Positions 1 through 8,656 of a DNA stretch of 64,000 nt are shown here, piece by piece. Source of the stretch: Roseiarcus sp963829505 (lineage in GTDB: Bacteria > Pseudomonadota > Alphaproteobacteria > Rhizobiales > Beijerinckiaceae); assembly GCA_963829505.1 (NCBI GenBank), contig CAWHIL010000003.1:806001-870000 (forward strand), given 5' to 3'. The notes beneath the pieces are model-generated. The model was not told the DNA's origin. It worked only from the letters and a program-made list of their open reading frames with translations, and made no database searches. The stretch's first letter is position 1; each line of letters opens with the position of its first letter. Position numbers and translations under genes: made by a program.

Positions 1-334
1 AAACCAATCCACGAAATTCCGTCAGCGAGGCGTCGACCCCGACGAATTGCACCACGCGCAGCAGAGGCGGACCGACGCCGGGCATTGAGGTGAATATCAG
101 TGGGGCGACCGCCACGAGGCGGCCATCGGCGCCCCGCACGGCATGACAATAAAAATCGTCGTGAAACAGCGCCTGACGGGGGCGAGGAAAATGCTTCCAC
201 CACGAGATGATCCAGGCCGGAGAGGCGAAGGGCGTGCGCGGCGAGGCTTGGCGGGCGAGCAAGCTCCACTCGGCCGCGATCTCGTCGAGCGCGTCCGGCC
301 CGGCCAGCCGTTCGACCGTCAGCGCTTCGCTCAA
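1..334 (-). CDS. FemAB/CelD-like N-acyltransferase, N-terminal part (runs off left edge)
   Basis: Reading the minus strand from TTG at 334 gives 111 uninterrupted codons to the window edge. The start overlaps the stop of the upstream glycosyltransferase (TTGA), which implies translational coupling. The N-terminus contains LDEIAAEWSLLARQ, then TPFASPAWIISWW, then VAVAPLIF. This layout (an acidic helix, a 'PF..P.W...W' segment, then a strand reading 'AVAPL') is what I know from the BioF2/CelD-like branch of GNAT acyltransferases that accompany exopolysaccharide clusters. The catalytic C-terminal half lies outside the window, so the substrate is unknown. Its coupling to a family-2 glycosyltransferase supports a role in surface polysaccharide synthesis. 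The family call is good and the exact role is inference. Confidence 0.72.
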   Translation of the reverse strand, partial: MSEALTVERLAGPDALDEIAAEWSLLARQASPRTPFASPAWIISWWKHFPRPRQALFHDDFYCHAVRGADGRLVAVAPLIFTSMPGVGPPLLRVVQFVGVDASLTEFRGLV

Positions 335-1173
335 CGCAAAATGGCCGTATAGGGCGTCAACACCAACCGGGACAATCCTTTGATCGCGTAGAATTCGACG
401 CGCCCGCGTTCGCTTCGATACTTGGCCAGCATTCGCCGGGCGCCGGCGGCGTGCTGCTCGATCTCGAACGCGCCCAGCACCGGAGCATGCATCAGCGATG
501 GAGATCCGATCCGGTAGTGCAGCGCCACCCGATCGAGGAAGCAGGCGCCGAATTCGCGCATCGCGCGCCCGAAGAAATCGACATCCTCTCCCAATCGGAT
601 TTCGGGGTCGAAGCCCTGAAGACGATCGACGCATTCGCGCCGGATCAGGGCGGCGCCGCAGACGAGCAAAGTCCGATTGAAAATCATCCCGGCGGCGAAG
701 CCGAGACGGGGGCCAAGGCGAGCGCATAGCGCGGCGCGACGCGCAGCGCCCCGAAAGAAGGCGCGCTCGCGGCTCATCTGCTTGTCGGCCGCATCGCCGA
801 ACGGTTCGATACGTCCGAAGACGACTCCGACACCCGGATGCGCCGCGAAGGCCGCGATCGCCGCGGCGTAATGGCCTTCGGGCACGAGATCGTCGTCATC
901 GAGGAAGTGCACGAACCGGCCCCTTGCGAGCCGCAAGCCGAGGTTTCGCACCACGCTCGGGTAGCCGCCGGTCGGCTCCGGGTTCTTTATGTAACGCACC
1001 GTATCGCCGAACGCGCCGGCCGCGGCCGAGGCGGAGCCTTCGGGGCTGTCGTCGACCACAATCAGTTCGACCTTGACGCCGTGCTGGGCCAGTACGCTGC
1101 CGATGGCTTTGCTGAGTAAAGCCGGCCGGCGATAAGTCGGAATGACAACCGAGACATCAACCGGCACGACCAT
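331..1173 (-). CDS. Family 2 glycosyltransferase
   Basis: A 280-residue GT-A fold protein. The nucleotide-sugar-binding start VSVVIPTYRRP lies near residue 7, VVDDSP near residue 40 and the metal-binding acidic motif HFLDDDDLV near residue 90, the normal order for Cazy family GT2. There is no obvious transmembrane anchor, so it is probably cytosolic or peripheral and transfers a sugar to a lipid- or polymer-linked acceptor. I chose the ATG at 1173; a TTG three codons upstream is possible. Its stop overlaps the start of the following acyltransferase gene, so the two form an operon, probably for polysaccharide assembly. The sugar specificity cannot be read from the sequence. Confidence 0.85.
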   Translation of the reverse strand: MVVPVDVSVVIPTYRRPALLSKAIGSVLAQHGVKVELIVVDDSPEGSASAAAGAFGDTVRYIKNPEPTGGYPSVVRNLGLRLARGRFVHFLDDDDLVPEGHYAAAIAAFAAHPGVGVVFGRIEPFGDAADKQMSRERAFFRGAARRAALCARLGPRLGFAAGMIFNRTLLVCGAALIRRECVDRLQGFDPEIRLGEDVDFFGRAMREFGACFLDRVALHYRIGSPSLMHAPVLGAFEIEQHAAGARRMLAKYRSERGRVEFYAIKGLSRLVLTPYTAILR

Positions 1174-1621
1174 GCTGCCCAACCAGAGTTCTTACCTGTT
1201 TAAATCGCATAGCCGCGACAATGAAAATATAGCGCCGCCCCAAGCCGTTTCGATCGTTTTGGTTCGCGACACATAGGCGCGCGTCCCGAATACTCCCGTA
1301 TCTACACTGAGACAGCGCCTGTATTGCTTCAATAGAGCTGTAAACACACTTTGATGCAGACAAAAAGATAGCTCCTTTCCGCCTGGTGCTCAACGACTCG
1401 CCTGATACGCCTTTCGACAGAGCGCTCGCGCCGACTTGATGGAGACCTGGCGTCTTAGGCGCTTTCACGAGTGCCGCGATTGTAATGCGCAGGCGATATC
1501 GGCGATTCCTGTCGCTTCCGCGATAACGGTTGCGCGTTCGCTGCGGCAGACGAGCGCTTGGGAGGAGATCTGCCGGGTCGATCCGATCCTTTGACGGCCG
1601 CGACGACGCCGGCCGGTCGCC
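1174..1621. other. Intergenic region, no gene recognised
   Basis: About 450 bases lie between the start of the glycosyltransferase gene and the 3' end of the SorC regulator gene. The part nearest the glycosyltransferase (about 1195-1380) is noticeably AT-richer than its surroundings, as expected for a promoter region. I found no convincing -35/-10 pair. Short open frames here have no recognisable protein features and no good ribosome binding sites. No tRNA-like cloverleaf was seen. Confidence 0.5.
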
Positions 1622-2596
1622 TCAGACCGGGATCTTGGTCAGGCGCCGGGCGACGATCTCGTCGGTCACGAGCGCGGTCGGCTTGATGAGTTTGATCGCG
1701 CCCTCGATGGCCGCGAGCTTGGCGAGGCCGCCGGCCGCCAGCACCCGGATCGGGGCGGCGCGGACCGCGTCCAGCGGCACCGACATGACCCGCTGGTTCA
1801 GCGGATGGTCGACAATCTTCCCCTCGTGGCCGTAGGCGTTGCAGAGAAGCTCGCCGACCGCGCCGACCTCGCGCAAGGCGCTCCGGTCGGCTTCGCTGAA
1901 GACCTCGTAGCGGGCGACTGTCGATTCGGGCCCGAGCGAGCCGACGCTGACCACGATCGCGTCGAGCGCCTTGGCGAAGCCGTAGACCGCCCCAAGGCCG
2001 CAGCGCTCGATCAGCACGGATTTGGTCGCCGGGCTGTCGACGATCGCCGGCGACGGGATCAGATAGCATTCCGCGTTGAACGCCCGGGCGAAGGCGGAAG
2101 GAAACTCGGCCGGGTTGTCGGCCGCGAAATGCGTCACGCCGCCGACGAGCGAGATCACGTTGAGGCCGCGCAGCGAGCGCTCGCGCAGGTGCTCGAGCGA
2201 GCGGTTGAGCGTTCGGCCCCAGCCGAGCCCGATCTTCATGTCGTTGCGCAGGAGCGAGGACACGTATTCGCCGAGCACCGCCCCGATCGGCGCGGTCTGG
2301 TCGGCGGTTTCCGACGAGATCGGCGCGACCAGCGCCTCCTCAAGGCCGAAAGTGGTGCAGAGGGAAGCTTCGAGGCCGCCGAGTTCCGCATGGCCGCGCG
2401 ACAGCGCGATGCGCACTTCGCCGAGCGCCTTCGCCTCGGCGAGCATCCGCACGACGGTGACGCGTCCGACGCCGAGCGCGTCGGCGATGGCGCTCTGCGT
2501 CATCTCCTCGACGAAATACATCCACGCGGCCCGCTGCCTCAGGCGCTCGCTGCGCCGCGGCCCGCGCGACTCGAAAGGGTGATGTTCAGCCTTCAT
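1622..2596 (-). CDS. SorC/DeoR-type sugar-binding transcriptional regulator
   Basis: A 324-residue regulator. Residues about 15-60 form the DNA-binding helix-turn-helix, with the typical SorC segment MTQSAIADALGVGRVTVVRM. From about residue 70 onward is the NagB/RpiA-like effector domain that binds phosphorylated sugars, including GLGWGRTLN near residue 150 and SLVGGVT just after. Such proteins usually sit beside the sugar-utilisation operon they control, but here the neighbours are a membrane protein gene and polysaccharide genes, so the target is not evident. I prefer ATG 2596, preceded by GGAAAG, to the upstream TTG at 2635. Length is normal for the family. Confidence 0.85.
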   Translation of the reverse strand: MKAEHHPFESRGPRRSERLRQRAAWMYFVEEMTQSAIADALGVGRVTVVRMLAEAKALGEVRIALSRGHAELGGLEASLCTTFGLEEALVAPISSETADQTAPIGAVLGEYVSSLLRNDMKIGLGWGRTLNRSLEHLRERSLRGLNVISLVGGVTHFAADNPAEFPSAFARAFNAECYLIPSPAIVDSPATKSVLIERCGLGAVYGFAKALDAIVVSVGSLGPESTVARYEVFSEADRSALREVGAVGELLCNAYGHEGKIVDHPLNQRVMSVPLDAVRAAPIRVLAAGGLAKLAAIEGAIKLIKPTALVTDEIVARRLTKIPV

Positions 2597-2659
2597 GTGT
2601 GGCTTTCCGGTCGCTGCAACGGGGACAAGAGTCAAGGGTTAATCCGTCTCGGGGCGGCC

Positions 2660-3640
2660 TCACGTCAGGCTGTCGAGGAAGGATGCCGCGACGATGATGA
2701 GGCCTGCGAGGACCGCGAGCAGGACGAAACCCGCGACCATGAGCCGGTCCTCGGTCCATCCCGCGATGGTCGCTCCGCCTCCGTCATCGAGGAAGCCGGG
2801 CGCGCCGTCGTCGCCGTCCGCGGCAAGCGGCGGGGGTCGCACGCAGGCGGGAGCGGCGGCGGGACGCGGAGGGCGCGAAACGGCGGGCGCGCTCATGGAC
2901 ACGACCGGGGGTTTTCGCAGCGCCGGGACGGCAAGCGGCGCCGGAACGGTCGTCGCCTGCGCCGCGTGTCGCCGGGGCGCGCCCCTTCCGGCTGCGAGCA
3001 CAAAGAGCGCCGCCAGCGCGGGGGCGAAGACCCCGAGCGCAGGGGCGTTGGCCGAAATCCATCCCGTCACGAGCGGATCGGTCACCGCCATGGCGCCCGC
3101 GATCCAGCCGAGGAACGCCGCGCCAATGGTGAAGATCTCCGGCGCGCGTCGGAGTATGCCGGTCAGAACGAAGGCGCCGTAGACGAGGATCGGGATGCTG
3201 AGGAGGACGCCAGCCGCGAGCAGCCACAGGCTTCCCCCCGCGATCGCCGCGAGCGCGACCACATTGTCGAGGCTCATGGCGGCGTCGGCGAGCATGATGA
3301 CGGCCGCGGCCGACATGAAGTCGCCGGCGCTCGCCACGCCTGGCGCCGACGCGGCAGGGGTTTCGCCGTTCTGCGCCCGGACGTTGAGGGCGATGACGAT
3401 CAGCGTCCAGGCGCCGATAAGCTTCACCAGCGGGACGCCGAGCAGCGCGTTGGCGAACAGGATCAGGACCATCCTGAGGATGATCGCGCCGGCCGCGCCG
3501 AGCACGAGCGCCCGCCTGGCGCTCTCGGGCGGAAGCCTGCCGCAGGCGAGCGCGATGACGACCGCGTTGTCCGCGCCGAGAATGAGATCGACGAAGAAGA
3601 TCTGCGCCAGCAGGAAGAGCGAGGAGGCGACGTCGATCAC
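2660..3640 (-). CDS. TerC/YjbE-family integral membrane protein with C-terminal extension
   Basis: The N-terminal two thirds are a polytopic membrane protein of the TerC/YjbE type. LGADNAVVIALACGRLP near residue 22 and DAAMSLDNVVALAAIAGG near residue 118 are the two conserved Asp-Asn membrane motifs of the family, whose members are linked to metal ion (Mn/Ca) homeostasis and tellurite resistance. The usual YjbE core is about 220 residues; this one has 326. The extra part is a Pro/Ala-rich linker followed by one more hydrophobic segment (AGFVLLAVLAGLIIVAASF) at the very C-terminus. The start is GTG. It follows hflC by 37 bases on the same strand, so it may be the last gene of the rlmN-hflK-hflC operon. 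Confidence 0.82.
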   Translation of the reverse strand: MIDVASSLFLLAQIFFVDLILGADNAVVIALACGRLPPESARRALVLGAAGAIILRMVLILFANALLGVPLVKLIGAWTLIVIALNVRAQNGETPAASAPGVASAGDFMSAAAVIMLADAAMSLDNVVALAAIAGGSLWLLAAGVLLSIPILVYGAFVLTGILRRAPEIFTIGAAFLGWIAGAMAVTDPLVTGWISANAPALGVFAPALAALFVLAAGRGAPRRHAAQATTVPAPLAVPALRKPPVVSMSAPAVSRPPRPAAAPACVRPPPLAADGDDGAPGFLDDGGGATIAGWTEDRLMVAGFVLLAVLAGLIIVAASFLDSLT

Positions 3641-3677
3641 GGGCGGCGCCGTCTCGCGAGACCGTTCGCCCGAGGCC

Positions 3678-4568
3678 TCAAGGCTGCGTCCCCTCCGGCG
3701 TCTGCGCGGCCGGGCCCGCTTTCAGGAGCTTCATGAAGCCGGCGTCCGGGCTCACGATCATGGTCGGGGCGGAATTGGCGAGCGCGCCGCGGTAGGTGTT
3801 GAGCGCCCGCACCATCTCGTAAAAATGCGGATCCTTCGAGAACGCGTCGCCGAGCGTCCGGTTCGCCTCCGCGTCGCCTTCGCCGCGCGCGACGGCTGCA
3901 GCGCGCTGCGCTTCCGACAGGATCACGGTGCGGTCGTGGTCGGCCTTCGACTGAATCTGCTGCGCCCATTCGTAGCCCTGGGCGCGCAGTTCCTTGGCCT
4001 CGCGCTGGCGCTCCGACTTCATACGATCGTAGATCGCCTGGCTGGTCTCGAACGGCAGATCGGCCCGCCGGAAACGGACCTCGTCGACCGACACGCCGAG
4101 CGGGGCGGCCTTCTCGGCGACCTCCGTCCTGATGGCGTCGAGGAGCTTCTGGCGGTCGTCGGTCAGGAGGGCGCGCAAAGGGGCCTGGCCAAGCGCCCGG
4201 CGGGCGGCGGAGCTGACGACGAGGCCGAGTTGCACGTTGGCCGCCTCGGGCGTTCTCAGCGCCTGATAGAACCGCAACGGATCGACGATCCGGTAGCGGG
4301 CGTAGGGCTGCACCTCGAGCCGCTTCTGATCGCCCATGATCGCCTGCTCGACCTCGGGCTCGAGCAGCAGCGAGCGCGTCGAAGTCACGTAGACTGTGTC
4401 GATGAACGGCATCTTGAACTTGAGGCCCGGCGTCTCGACCACCGCGACCGGCGCGCCGAGGCGCACGACGAGCCCCTGCTCGCCCTCGTTGATCACGTAG
4501 AGCGACGAGATCGCGAGAACGACCAGAAGTGCAATCGTCGCAAGGATCGCGAGCAACGGGCTTCTCAT
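3678..4568 (-). CDS. hflC: HflC, membrane protease modulator subunit
   Basis: A 296-residue SPFH/prohibitin-family protein. An N-terminal membrane anchor (LLAILATIALLVVLAISSLYV) is followed by NEGEQGLVVRLG, the start of the SPFH domain. A long helical region, including GYEWAQQIQSKADHD and a segment rich in Ala/Glu/Arg, follows. In Escherichia coli HflC pairs with HflK to form a large periplasmic-facing cage around the FtsH protease and limits its access to membrane substrates. The partner hflK lies directly upstream on the same strand, separated by about 190 bases that hold a palindromic repeat. The length matches the family. Confidence 0.93.
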   Translation of the reverse strand: MRSPLLAILATIALLVVLAISSLYVINEGEQGLVVRLGAPVAVVETPGLKFKMPFIDTVYVTSTRSLLLEPEVEQAIMGDQKRLEVQPYARYRIVDPLRFYQALRTPEAANVQLGLVVSSAARRALGQAPLRALLTDDRQKLLDAIRTEVAEKAAPLGVSVDEVRFRRADLPFETSQAIYDRMKSERQREAKELRAQGYEWAQQIQSKADHDRTVILSEAQRAAAVARGEGDAEANRTLGDAFSKDPHFYEMVRALNTYRGALANSAPTMIVSPDAGFMKLLKAGPAAQTPEGTQP

Positions 4569-4608
4569 TTGGCCGCTCCCCCGAGCACGGCGCTGAGTCC
4601 TGGCTGAA

Positions 4609-4726
4609 CCTCGTCCTGAGGAGCGGCGCTGAAAGCGACGCGTCTCGAAGGACGAACGAGCGAGAGCGCTGGGGTTTTGCGGCGCGTCCTTCGAGACGCC
4701 CGCTTCGCGGGCTCCTCAGGACGAGG
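4609..4726. repeat. Palindromic repeat element, copy 1 (between hflK and hflC)
   Basis: The element has outer arms CCTCGTCCTGAGGAGC and GCTCCTCAGGACGAGG at its ends, and inner arms CGTCTCGAAGGAC and GTCCTTCGAGACG, so the whole can fold into a long imperfect hairpin. Near-identical arms recur at 24168-24290 and 24752-24870, while the centres differ. This is a dispersed extragenic repeat family of the type common in Hyphomicrobiales. Here it lies inside an apparent operon and would be transcribed, possibly acting as an mRNA stem between the hflK and hflC messages. Confidence 0.9.
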
Positions 4727-4758
4727 TCGCGGGGTGGAGCGCCGGGAGTTGAAGGATG

Positions 4759-5862
4759 TCATTTGGCCGCTCCTGTCGCAGGCGCGGCGGCGGGCGGCGG
4801 GGCCGGGGCGGGAGACGCGGGAATCGACGACGGCTTGAACTCGGTCACCGGCAGATAGGGCACGACGCTCGAGACGCCCTTGCCGGACGTATCCACCACC
4901 ACCTTCGAGGCCTTCTTCAGGACCTCGTCGACGCTGTCGAGATAGAGTTGCCAGGCGGTGACGTCCTTCGCGCCCTCGTAGCTCTGAAGGAGCGGCAGGA
5001 AGGCGTCGGCGTCGCCATGGGCGAGGTTGACGACCTGTACCCGGTAGGCTTCCGCCTCCTGGCGGATGCGCTCGGCTTCGCCCCGGGCGCGCGGCACGAC
5101 GTCGTTGGCGTAGGCCTCGGCCTCGTTGCGGGCGCGCTCCTGATCGGCGCGCGCGCGCTGGACGTCGTTGAACGCATCGATCACGGCGAGCGGCGGCTCG
5201 ACGCGCTGCAACTGGACCTGGGTGATCTCGACGCCCGCCCCCTCGTCGTCGAGCAGCTTCTGCAGGAGGGTCTGCGTCTCCTCGGCGATCTGTTGCCGGC
5301 TCGTGGACATCGCGGCCTGTATCGGGGTCCGGCTGATGACGTCGCGCAACGCCCCTTCGGCCGCAGTCCTGACCGCAAGCTCCGGATTGTCGACCCGGAA
5401 CAGGAATTTGCCGGGGTCGCGGATTTTCCAGAAGACGACGCCGTCCGCCTCGACGATGTTCTCGTCGCCGGTCAGCATCTGACCGCCGCGGTTCGCCGGG
5501 CCGCCGCCCGCGCTCGCCGACGGTCCGACGCCGATCTGGATCTGGTTGACCTGGGTGACCTTGGGCAGAAGCACCGTGTCGATCGGATAGGGCAGGTGGG
5601 CGTGCAGCCCCGGGTCGGTCGTAGCAACCCATTGGCCGAAGCGCAGGACGACGCCCTTCTCGTCCGGCTGGACCCGATAGAGGGAGGTTGCGAGCCACGC
5701 CAGGATGACGACGGCGAGCGCTGCGAGGAGACCGCGCCGCCCGAGCCGCGGCAGGGCGAACAAGTCGGTCAGACTCGAAACCGCCGATCGCCATTCGGCG
5801 CGGGCCGCCTCGGGGGCGTCCAGCGACATGTCGGGCGCCGCGTGCGCGTCAATCTTGTCCAA
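4759..5862 (-). CDS. hflK: HflK, membrane protease modulator subunit
   Basis: A 367-residue SPFH-domain protein. A cytoplasmic N-terminus and one transmembrane segment (LAALAVVILAWLATSLY, about residue 46) precede VQPDEKGVVLRFG, which opens the SPFH domain. DPGLHAHLPYP and the family stretch EGALRDVIS follow, then a long coiled-coil region. The C-terminus is Pro/Ala-rich. It forms the FtsH-regulating complex with HflC, encoded next downstream. The Gly-rich N-terminus seen in many HflK proteins is absent. A TTG start at 5862 overlaps the end of rlmN by 14 bases; ATG 5829 is an alternative. Confidence 0.92.
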   Translation of the reverse strand: MDKIDAHAAPDMSLDAPEAARAEWRSAVSSLTDLFALPRLGRRGLLAALAVVILAWLATSLYRVQPDEKGVVLRFGQWVATTDPGLHAHLPYPIDTVLLPKVTQVNQIQIGVGPSASAGGGPANRGGQMLTGDENIVEADGVVFWKIRDPGKFLFRVDNPELAVRTAAEGALRDVISRTPIQAAMSTSRQQIAEETQTLLQKLLDDEGAGVEITQVQLQRVEPPLAVIDAFNDVQRARADQERARNEAEAYANDVVPRARGEAERIRQEAEAYRVQVVNLAHGDADAFLPLLQSYEGAKDVTAWQLYLDSVDEVLKKASKVVVDTSGKGVSSVVPYLPVTEFKPSSIPASPAPAPPPAAAPATGAAK

Positions 5863-7048
5863 CGGCCAGACTTTCTTCGAGCATCAGTCTCGCCCGGGCC
5901 CGGAGCTTTTCTGTCTCGCTCTTCAACTGGCCGCAGGCCGCGAGGATGTCGCGCCCGCGCGGCGTTCTGACCGGGCTTGCGTAGCCGGCGTTGAAAATGA
6001 TTTCCGAGAAGCGCTCGATCGTCTCCCAGTCCGAGCATTCGTAGGAAGCGCCCGGCCACGGGTTGAACGGGATGAGGTTGATCTTCGCTGGGATTCCCTT
6101 GAGCAGGCGGACCAGCGCCCGCGCCTCCCCGGCCGTGTCGTTGACGCCTTTCAGCATCACGTATTCGAAGGTGATCCGGCGCGCGTTCGAGACGCCCGGA
6201 TAGTCGCGGCAGGCCTGGAGCAGGGTCTCGATCGGGTATTTGCGGTTCAGGGGAACGAGCCGGTCGCGCAGCGCATTGTTGGTCGCATGCAGCGAAATCG
6301 CCAGCATCGTTCCGCATTCGCGGCCGAGGCGCGCCATCTCGGGGACGACGCCCGAGGTCGAGACGGTGATGCGCCGCTTCGACAGCGAAAGTCCGTCGCC
6401 GTCGGTCAGGACGGCGATGGCCTCGCTGACGGCCTCGGTGTTGTAGAGGGGTTCGCCCATGCCCATGAAGACGACGTTGGAGACCGCGCGGACTCCCTCG
6501 CCGGAAGGAACGAGCCCGTCGGCCGGAGGCGTTCCGCCCGGAAAGTCGCCGAGCCGGTCGCGCGCCACGAGAACCTGCCCGACGATCTCCGCCGTCGTCA
6601 GGTTGCGCACGAGCGGCATGGTGCCGGTGTGGCAGAACGAGCAATTGAGCGTGCAGCCGACCTGGCTCGACACGCACAGCGTGCCGCGATCGGCCTCCGG
6701 GATGTACACGCATTCGATTTCGGCGCCCTTGTCGCGCGCGTGCGCTGGGGCCATGCGCAGGAGCCACTTGCGCGTGCCGTCGGCCGAGACCTGCTCCGTG
6801 ACGATCTCCGGGCGGCCGAGGTCGAAACGCTCGGCCAGCCTGTCGAGAAGGGGCCGCGAGACGTTGCGCATGGCGGCGAAATCGCGCGCGCCCCGGAAAT
6901 AGATCCAGTGCCAGAGCTGCGAGACGCGCATGTTCAATTCGCGCTCCGGGACGCCGAGGTCGGCGAGCGCAAGCTTCAATTCGGATCGGGTCGCCCCTGC
7001 GAGGCGCGCGGACGCGCGCGCCTCGGAGGCGGGCGCGAGGGCGGTCAT
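5849..7048 (-). CDS. rlmN: Dual-specificity 23S rRNA/tRNA adenine-C2 methyltransferase RlmN
   Basis: A 399-residue radical-SAM enzyme. The cluster-binding motif CTLNCSFC (Cys-x3-Cys-x2-Cys) follows VSSQVG. VFMGMGEPL is the SAM-binding glycine motif, and ITVSTSGVVP and LAISLHA are the classical RlmN signatures. A second catalytic Cys lies near the C-terminus in RDILAACGQ. The enzyme methylates A2503 of 23S rRNA and A37 of some tRNAs. The N-terminal segment LNMRVSQLWHWIY is typical of alphaproteobacterial members, which supports ATG 7048 over longer starts. It overlaps hflK by 14 bases and shares its strand. Confidence 0.95.
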   Translation of the reverse strand: MTALAPASEARASARLAGATRSELKLALADLGVPERELNMRVSQLWHWIYFRGARDFAAMRNVSRPLLDRLAERFDLGRPEIVTEQVSADGTRKWLLRMAPAHARDKGAEIECVYIPEADRGTLCVSSQVGCTLNCSFCHTGTMPLVRNLTTAEIVGQVLVARDRLGDFPGGTPPADGLVPSGEGVRAVSNVVFMGMGEPLYNTEAVSEAIAVLTDGDGLSLSKRRITVSTSGVVPEMARLGRECGTMLAISLHATNNALRDRLVPLNRKYPIETLLQACRDYPGVSNARRITFEYVMLKGVNDTAGEARALVRLLKGIPAKINLIPFNPWPGASYECSDWETIERFSEIIFNAGYASPVRTPRGRDILAACGQLKSETEKLRARARLMLEESLAVGQD

Positions 7049-7209
7049 GGGCGGGTCTTTACCACGCGGGGCCATGTCCTCCAACGTTCGGGTTGTCGCA
7101 GCGGGTTCGATGGGCGATAGAAACGTCCAAGATTCGTCGCTGGTGGGCTTTGGGCGGGGTGGTCGTGGGCCCGGGCGTTGCGGGCGGTCGTCGGTATTTG
7201 GAGCGGATG

Positions 7210-8028
7210 ATGCTGAGAGGCATGGTGAAGGCTTTGGCGGTCGTCGCGATGGCGGGCGCCTTCGGGAGCGCCGCACGGGCGGCGCAGTGCGGCGACACTC
7301 CCGATGGGTTCAAGCCCTGGCTCGAGGACTTCAAGCAGGTCGCGATCAACGATGGCGTGTCGCCCGGCGTCGTCGACCAGGCCTTCGCCAATGCGAGCTT
7401 CGATCCTTCGGTGCTCGCGCACGACCGGGGACAGGGCGCGTTGCAGGGGGCGGACGCGGGCTTCGCCGCCAAACACCTGTCGCCGGCGCGTATCAAGGCG
7501 GGCAAGTCGATGATGCTCGCCTACGCCGAGCCGCTCGAGCGCATCGAGAGCCGCTACGGGGTGCCAGGCCCGGTGCTCGTCGCCATCTGGGGTCTCGAGA
7601 CGGATTACGGCGTGGCGCTCGGCAAGTATTCGACCTTCAGCGCCCTCGCCACGCTCGCCTACGACTGCCGGCGGGGCTCGCTCTACCGGGCGGAATTGAT
7701 CGACGCGCTGATGATCGTCGAGCGGGGGCTCCTGTCGCCGGCGCAGATGCGCGGCGCGTGGGCTGGCGAACTCGGCCAGACCCAGTTCATGCCCTCCGCC
7801 TATCTCAAATATGGCGTCTCGGCGAACGGCGGACGGGGCGGCAACCTCATGGGCAACGGGGCGGACGCGCTCGCCTCGACCGCCAATTTCCTCAACCAGA
7901 AAGGCTGGCAGAGGGGCGCGAAATGGGACCAGGGGCAGCCGAACTTCGCGACGCTGCTCGAGTGGAACAAGTCGCCCGTCTACGCCGCCACGATCGCCCA
8001 GTTCGCCGATCAGCTTGCGGCCCAGTAG
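7210..8028 (+). CDS. MltB-family lytic murein transglycosylase
   Basis: A periplasmic peptidoglycan-cleaving enzyme of about 272 residues. The first about 25 residues form a signal peptide ending GSAARA-AQC. The SLT_2 domain follows: the catalytic Glu lies in AIWGLETDYG (about residue 130), with TLAYDCRRG, and GELGQTQFMPSAYLKY forms the substrate groove. It cleaves the MurNAc-GlcNAc bond to give 1,6-anhydromuropeptides. There is no lipobox, so it is probably soluble, unlike E. coli MltB. I prefer ATG 7210 because GGAG sits six bases upstream; ATG 7207 directly precedes it. It is divergent from rlmN. A short GC-rich hairpin without a T-run follows the stop. Confidence 0.9.
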   Translation: MLRGMVKALAVVAMAGAFGSAARAAQCGDTPDGFKPWLEDFKQVAINDGVSPGVVDQAFANASFDPSVLAHDRGQGALQGADAGFAAKHLSPARIKAGKSMMLAYAEPLERIESRYGVPGPVLVAIWGLETDYGVALGKYSTFSALATLAYDCRRGSLYRAELIDALMIVERGLLSPAQMRGAWAGELGQTQFMPSAYLKYGVSANGGRGGNLMGNGADALASTANFLNQKGWQRGAKWDQGQPNFATLLEWNKSPVYAATIAQFADQLAAQ

Positions 8029-8082
8029 AGAGGCGGGCGGCCGCCCGCGCTACGCCGGGCGCTGTCCTCGTGTCGTTGGCGA

Positions 8083-8550
8083 TCAGAAGGCCAGCGCTGC
8101 GAAGAGCGTCCGCGCGGTCATGTAGATCAGGATCAGCGAGCCGACGCTCCACAGCGTCGCGCGCATGTCGTGGGTCTGGGCGGTGAAATACGCGACGAAG
8201 TGAAGTAGCCGCGAAACCACGAAGCCGTACAGCAGCAAGCGGGCGACCGCGACGGACGGATCGATCAGCACGTAGAGAAGGCCCGCCACGAGAAAGTAAG
8301 GCAGGCTCTCGAGATCGTTGAGCTGGATTCGCCGGATGCGGTCGACGGACTCGTTCGGCGCAAGCTGCTGAGGGTTGGGCTCGGGGTTGAGCGGCGTCTT
8401 CCGGATGTCTTCCGGCGAGCGAAATCCGCCGTTGACGCGGACCATGCGCGCAACCGTGAGCCACGACATGCTCACGCCCTTGAGGATCATGAGCGTTGCG
8501 GCGATGACGTAGGCGGCGAAAACAGGGTTTTGCAACGTCAGCTTGTCCAT
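8083..8550 (-). CDS. MAPEG-family membrane protein
   Basis: A 155-residue protein with four hydrophobic segments: FAAYVIAATLMILKGV, LPYFLVAGLLYVLI, LLLYGFVVSRLLHFVAYF and WSVGSLILIYMTARTLF. The Arg/Asn-rich loop with VDRIRRIQLNDLESLPYF is the hallmark of the MAPEG (glutathione-dependent eicosanoid metabolism) superfamily, in which a glutathione-binding Arg-Glu cluster lies after the first helix. Bacterial members probably perform glutathione-dependent detoxification. It is transcribed divergently from a TetR regulator gene, and the shared intergenic region holds palindromes, so it is the likely regulatory target. Confidence 0.87.
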   Translation of the reverse strand: MDKLTLQNPVFAAYVIAATLMILKGVSMSWLTVARMVRVNGGFRSPEDIRKTPLNPEPNPQQLAPNESVDRIRRIQLNDLESLPYFLVAGLLYVLIDPSVAVARLLLYGFVVSRLLHFVAYFTAQTHDMRATLWSVGSLILIYMTARTLFAALAF

Positions 8551-8604
8551 GGGCGCCGTTCCTCCGCTCGCCAGTCCGGACGCACAGGGGCGCTCGGATC
8601 TCCG

Positions 8605-8636
8605 AGACCGATGGAATAATATTTTACCATCGGTCT
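8605..8636. promoter_or_regulatory. Inverted repeat AGACCGATGG-N12-CCATCGGTCT, operator candidate
   Basis: The arms at 8605-8614 and 8627-8636 are perfect reverse complements around an AT-rich 12-base centre. The site lies in the AT-rich region between the divergent MAPEG and TetR genes, where a TetR-type repressor would normally bind. Binding of the neighbouring TetR protein is inference. The perfect symmetry and position are seen directly. Confidence 0.6.
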
Positions 8637-8638
8637 AA

Positions 8639-8656
8639 TTGTCAACCAGTAGACAA
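8639..8656. promoter_or_regulatory. Imperfect palindrome TTGTCAACCAGTAGACAA, TetR operator candidate
   Basis: An 18-base imperfect palindrome with outer arms TTGTC and GACAA and seven of nine positions paired. Spacing and size match common TetR-family operators. It lies two bases from the larger inverted repeat at 8605-8636, upstream of both divergent genes. Confidence 0.5.

Noticed and set aside
1805..3736. 643-codon open frame antisense to the SorC and YjbE genes
   Set aside because: It spans two real genes and the gap between them, is extremely rich in Arg, Asp and Glu, and has no conserved motif.
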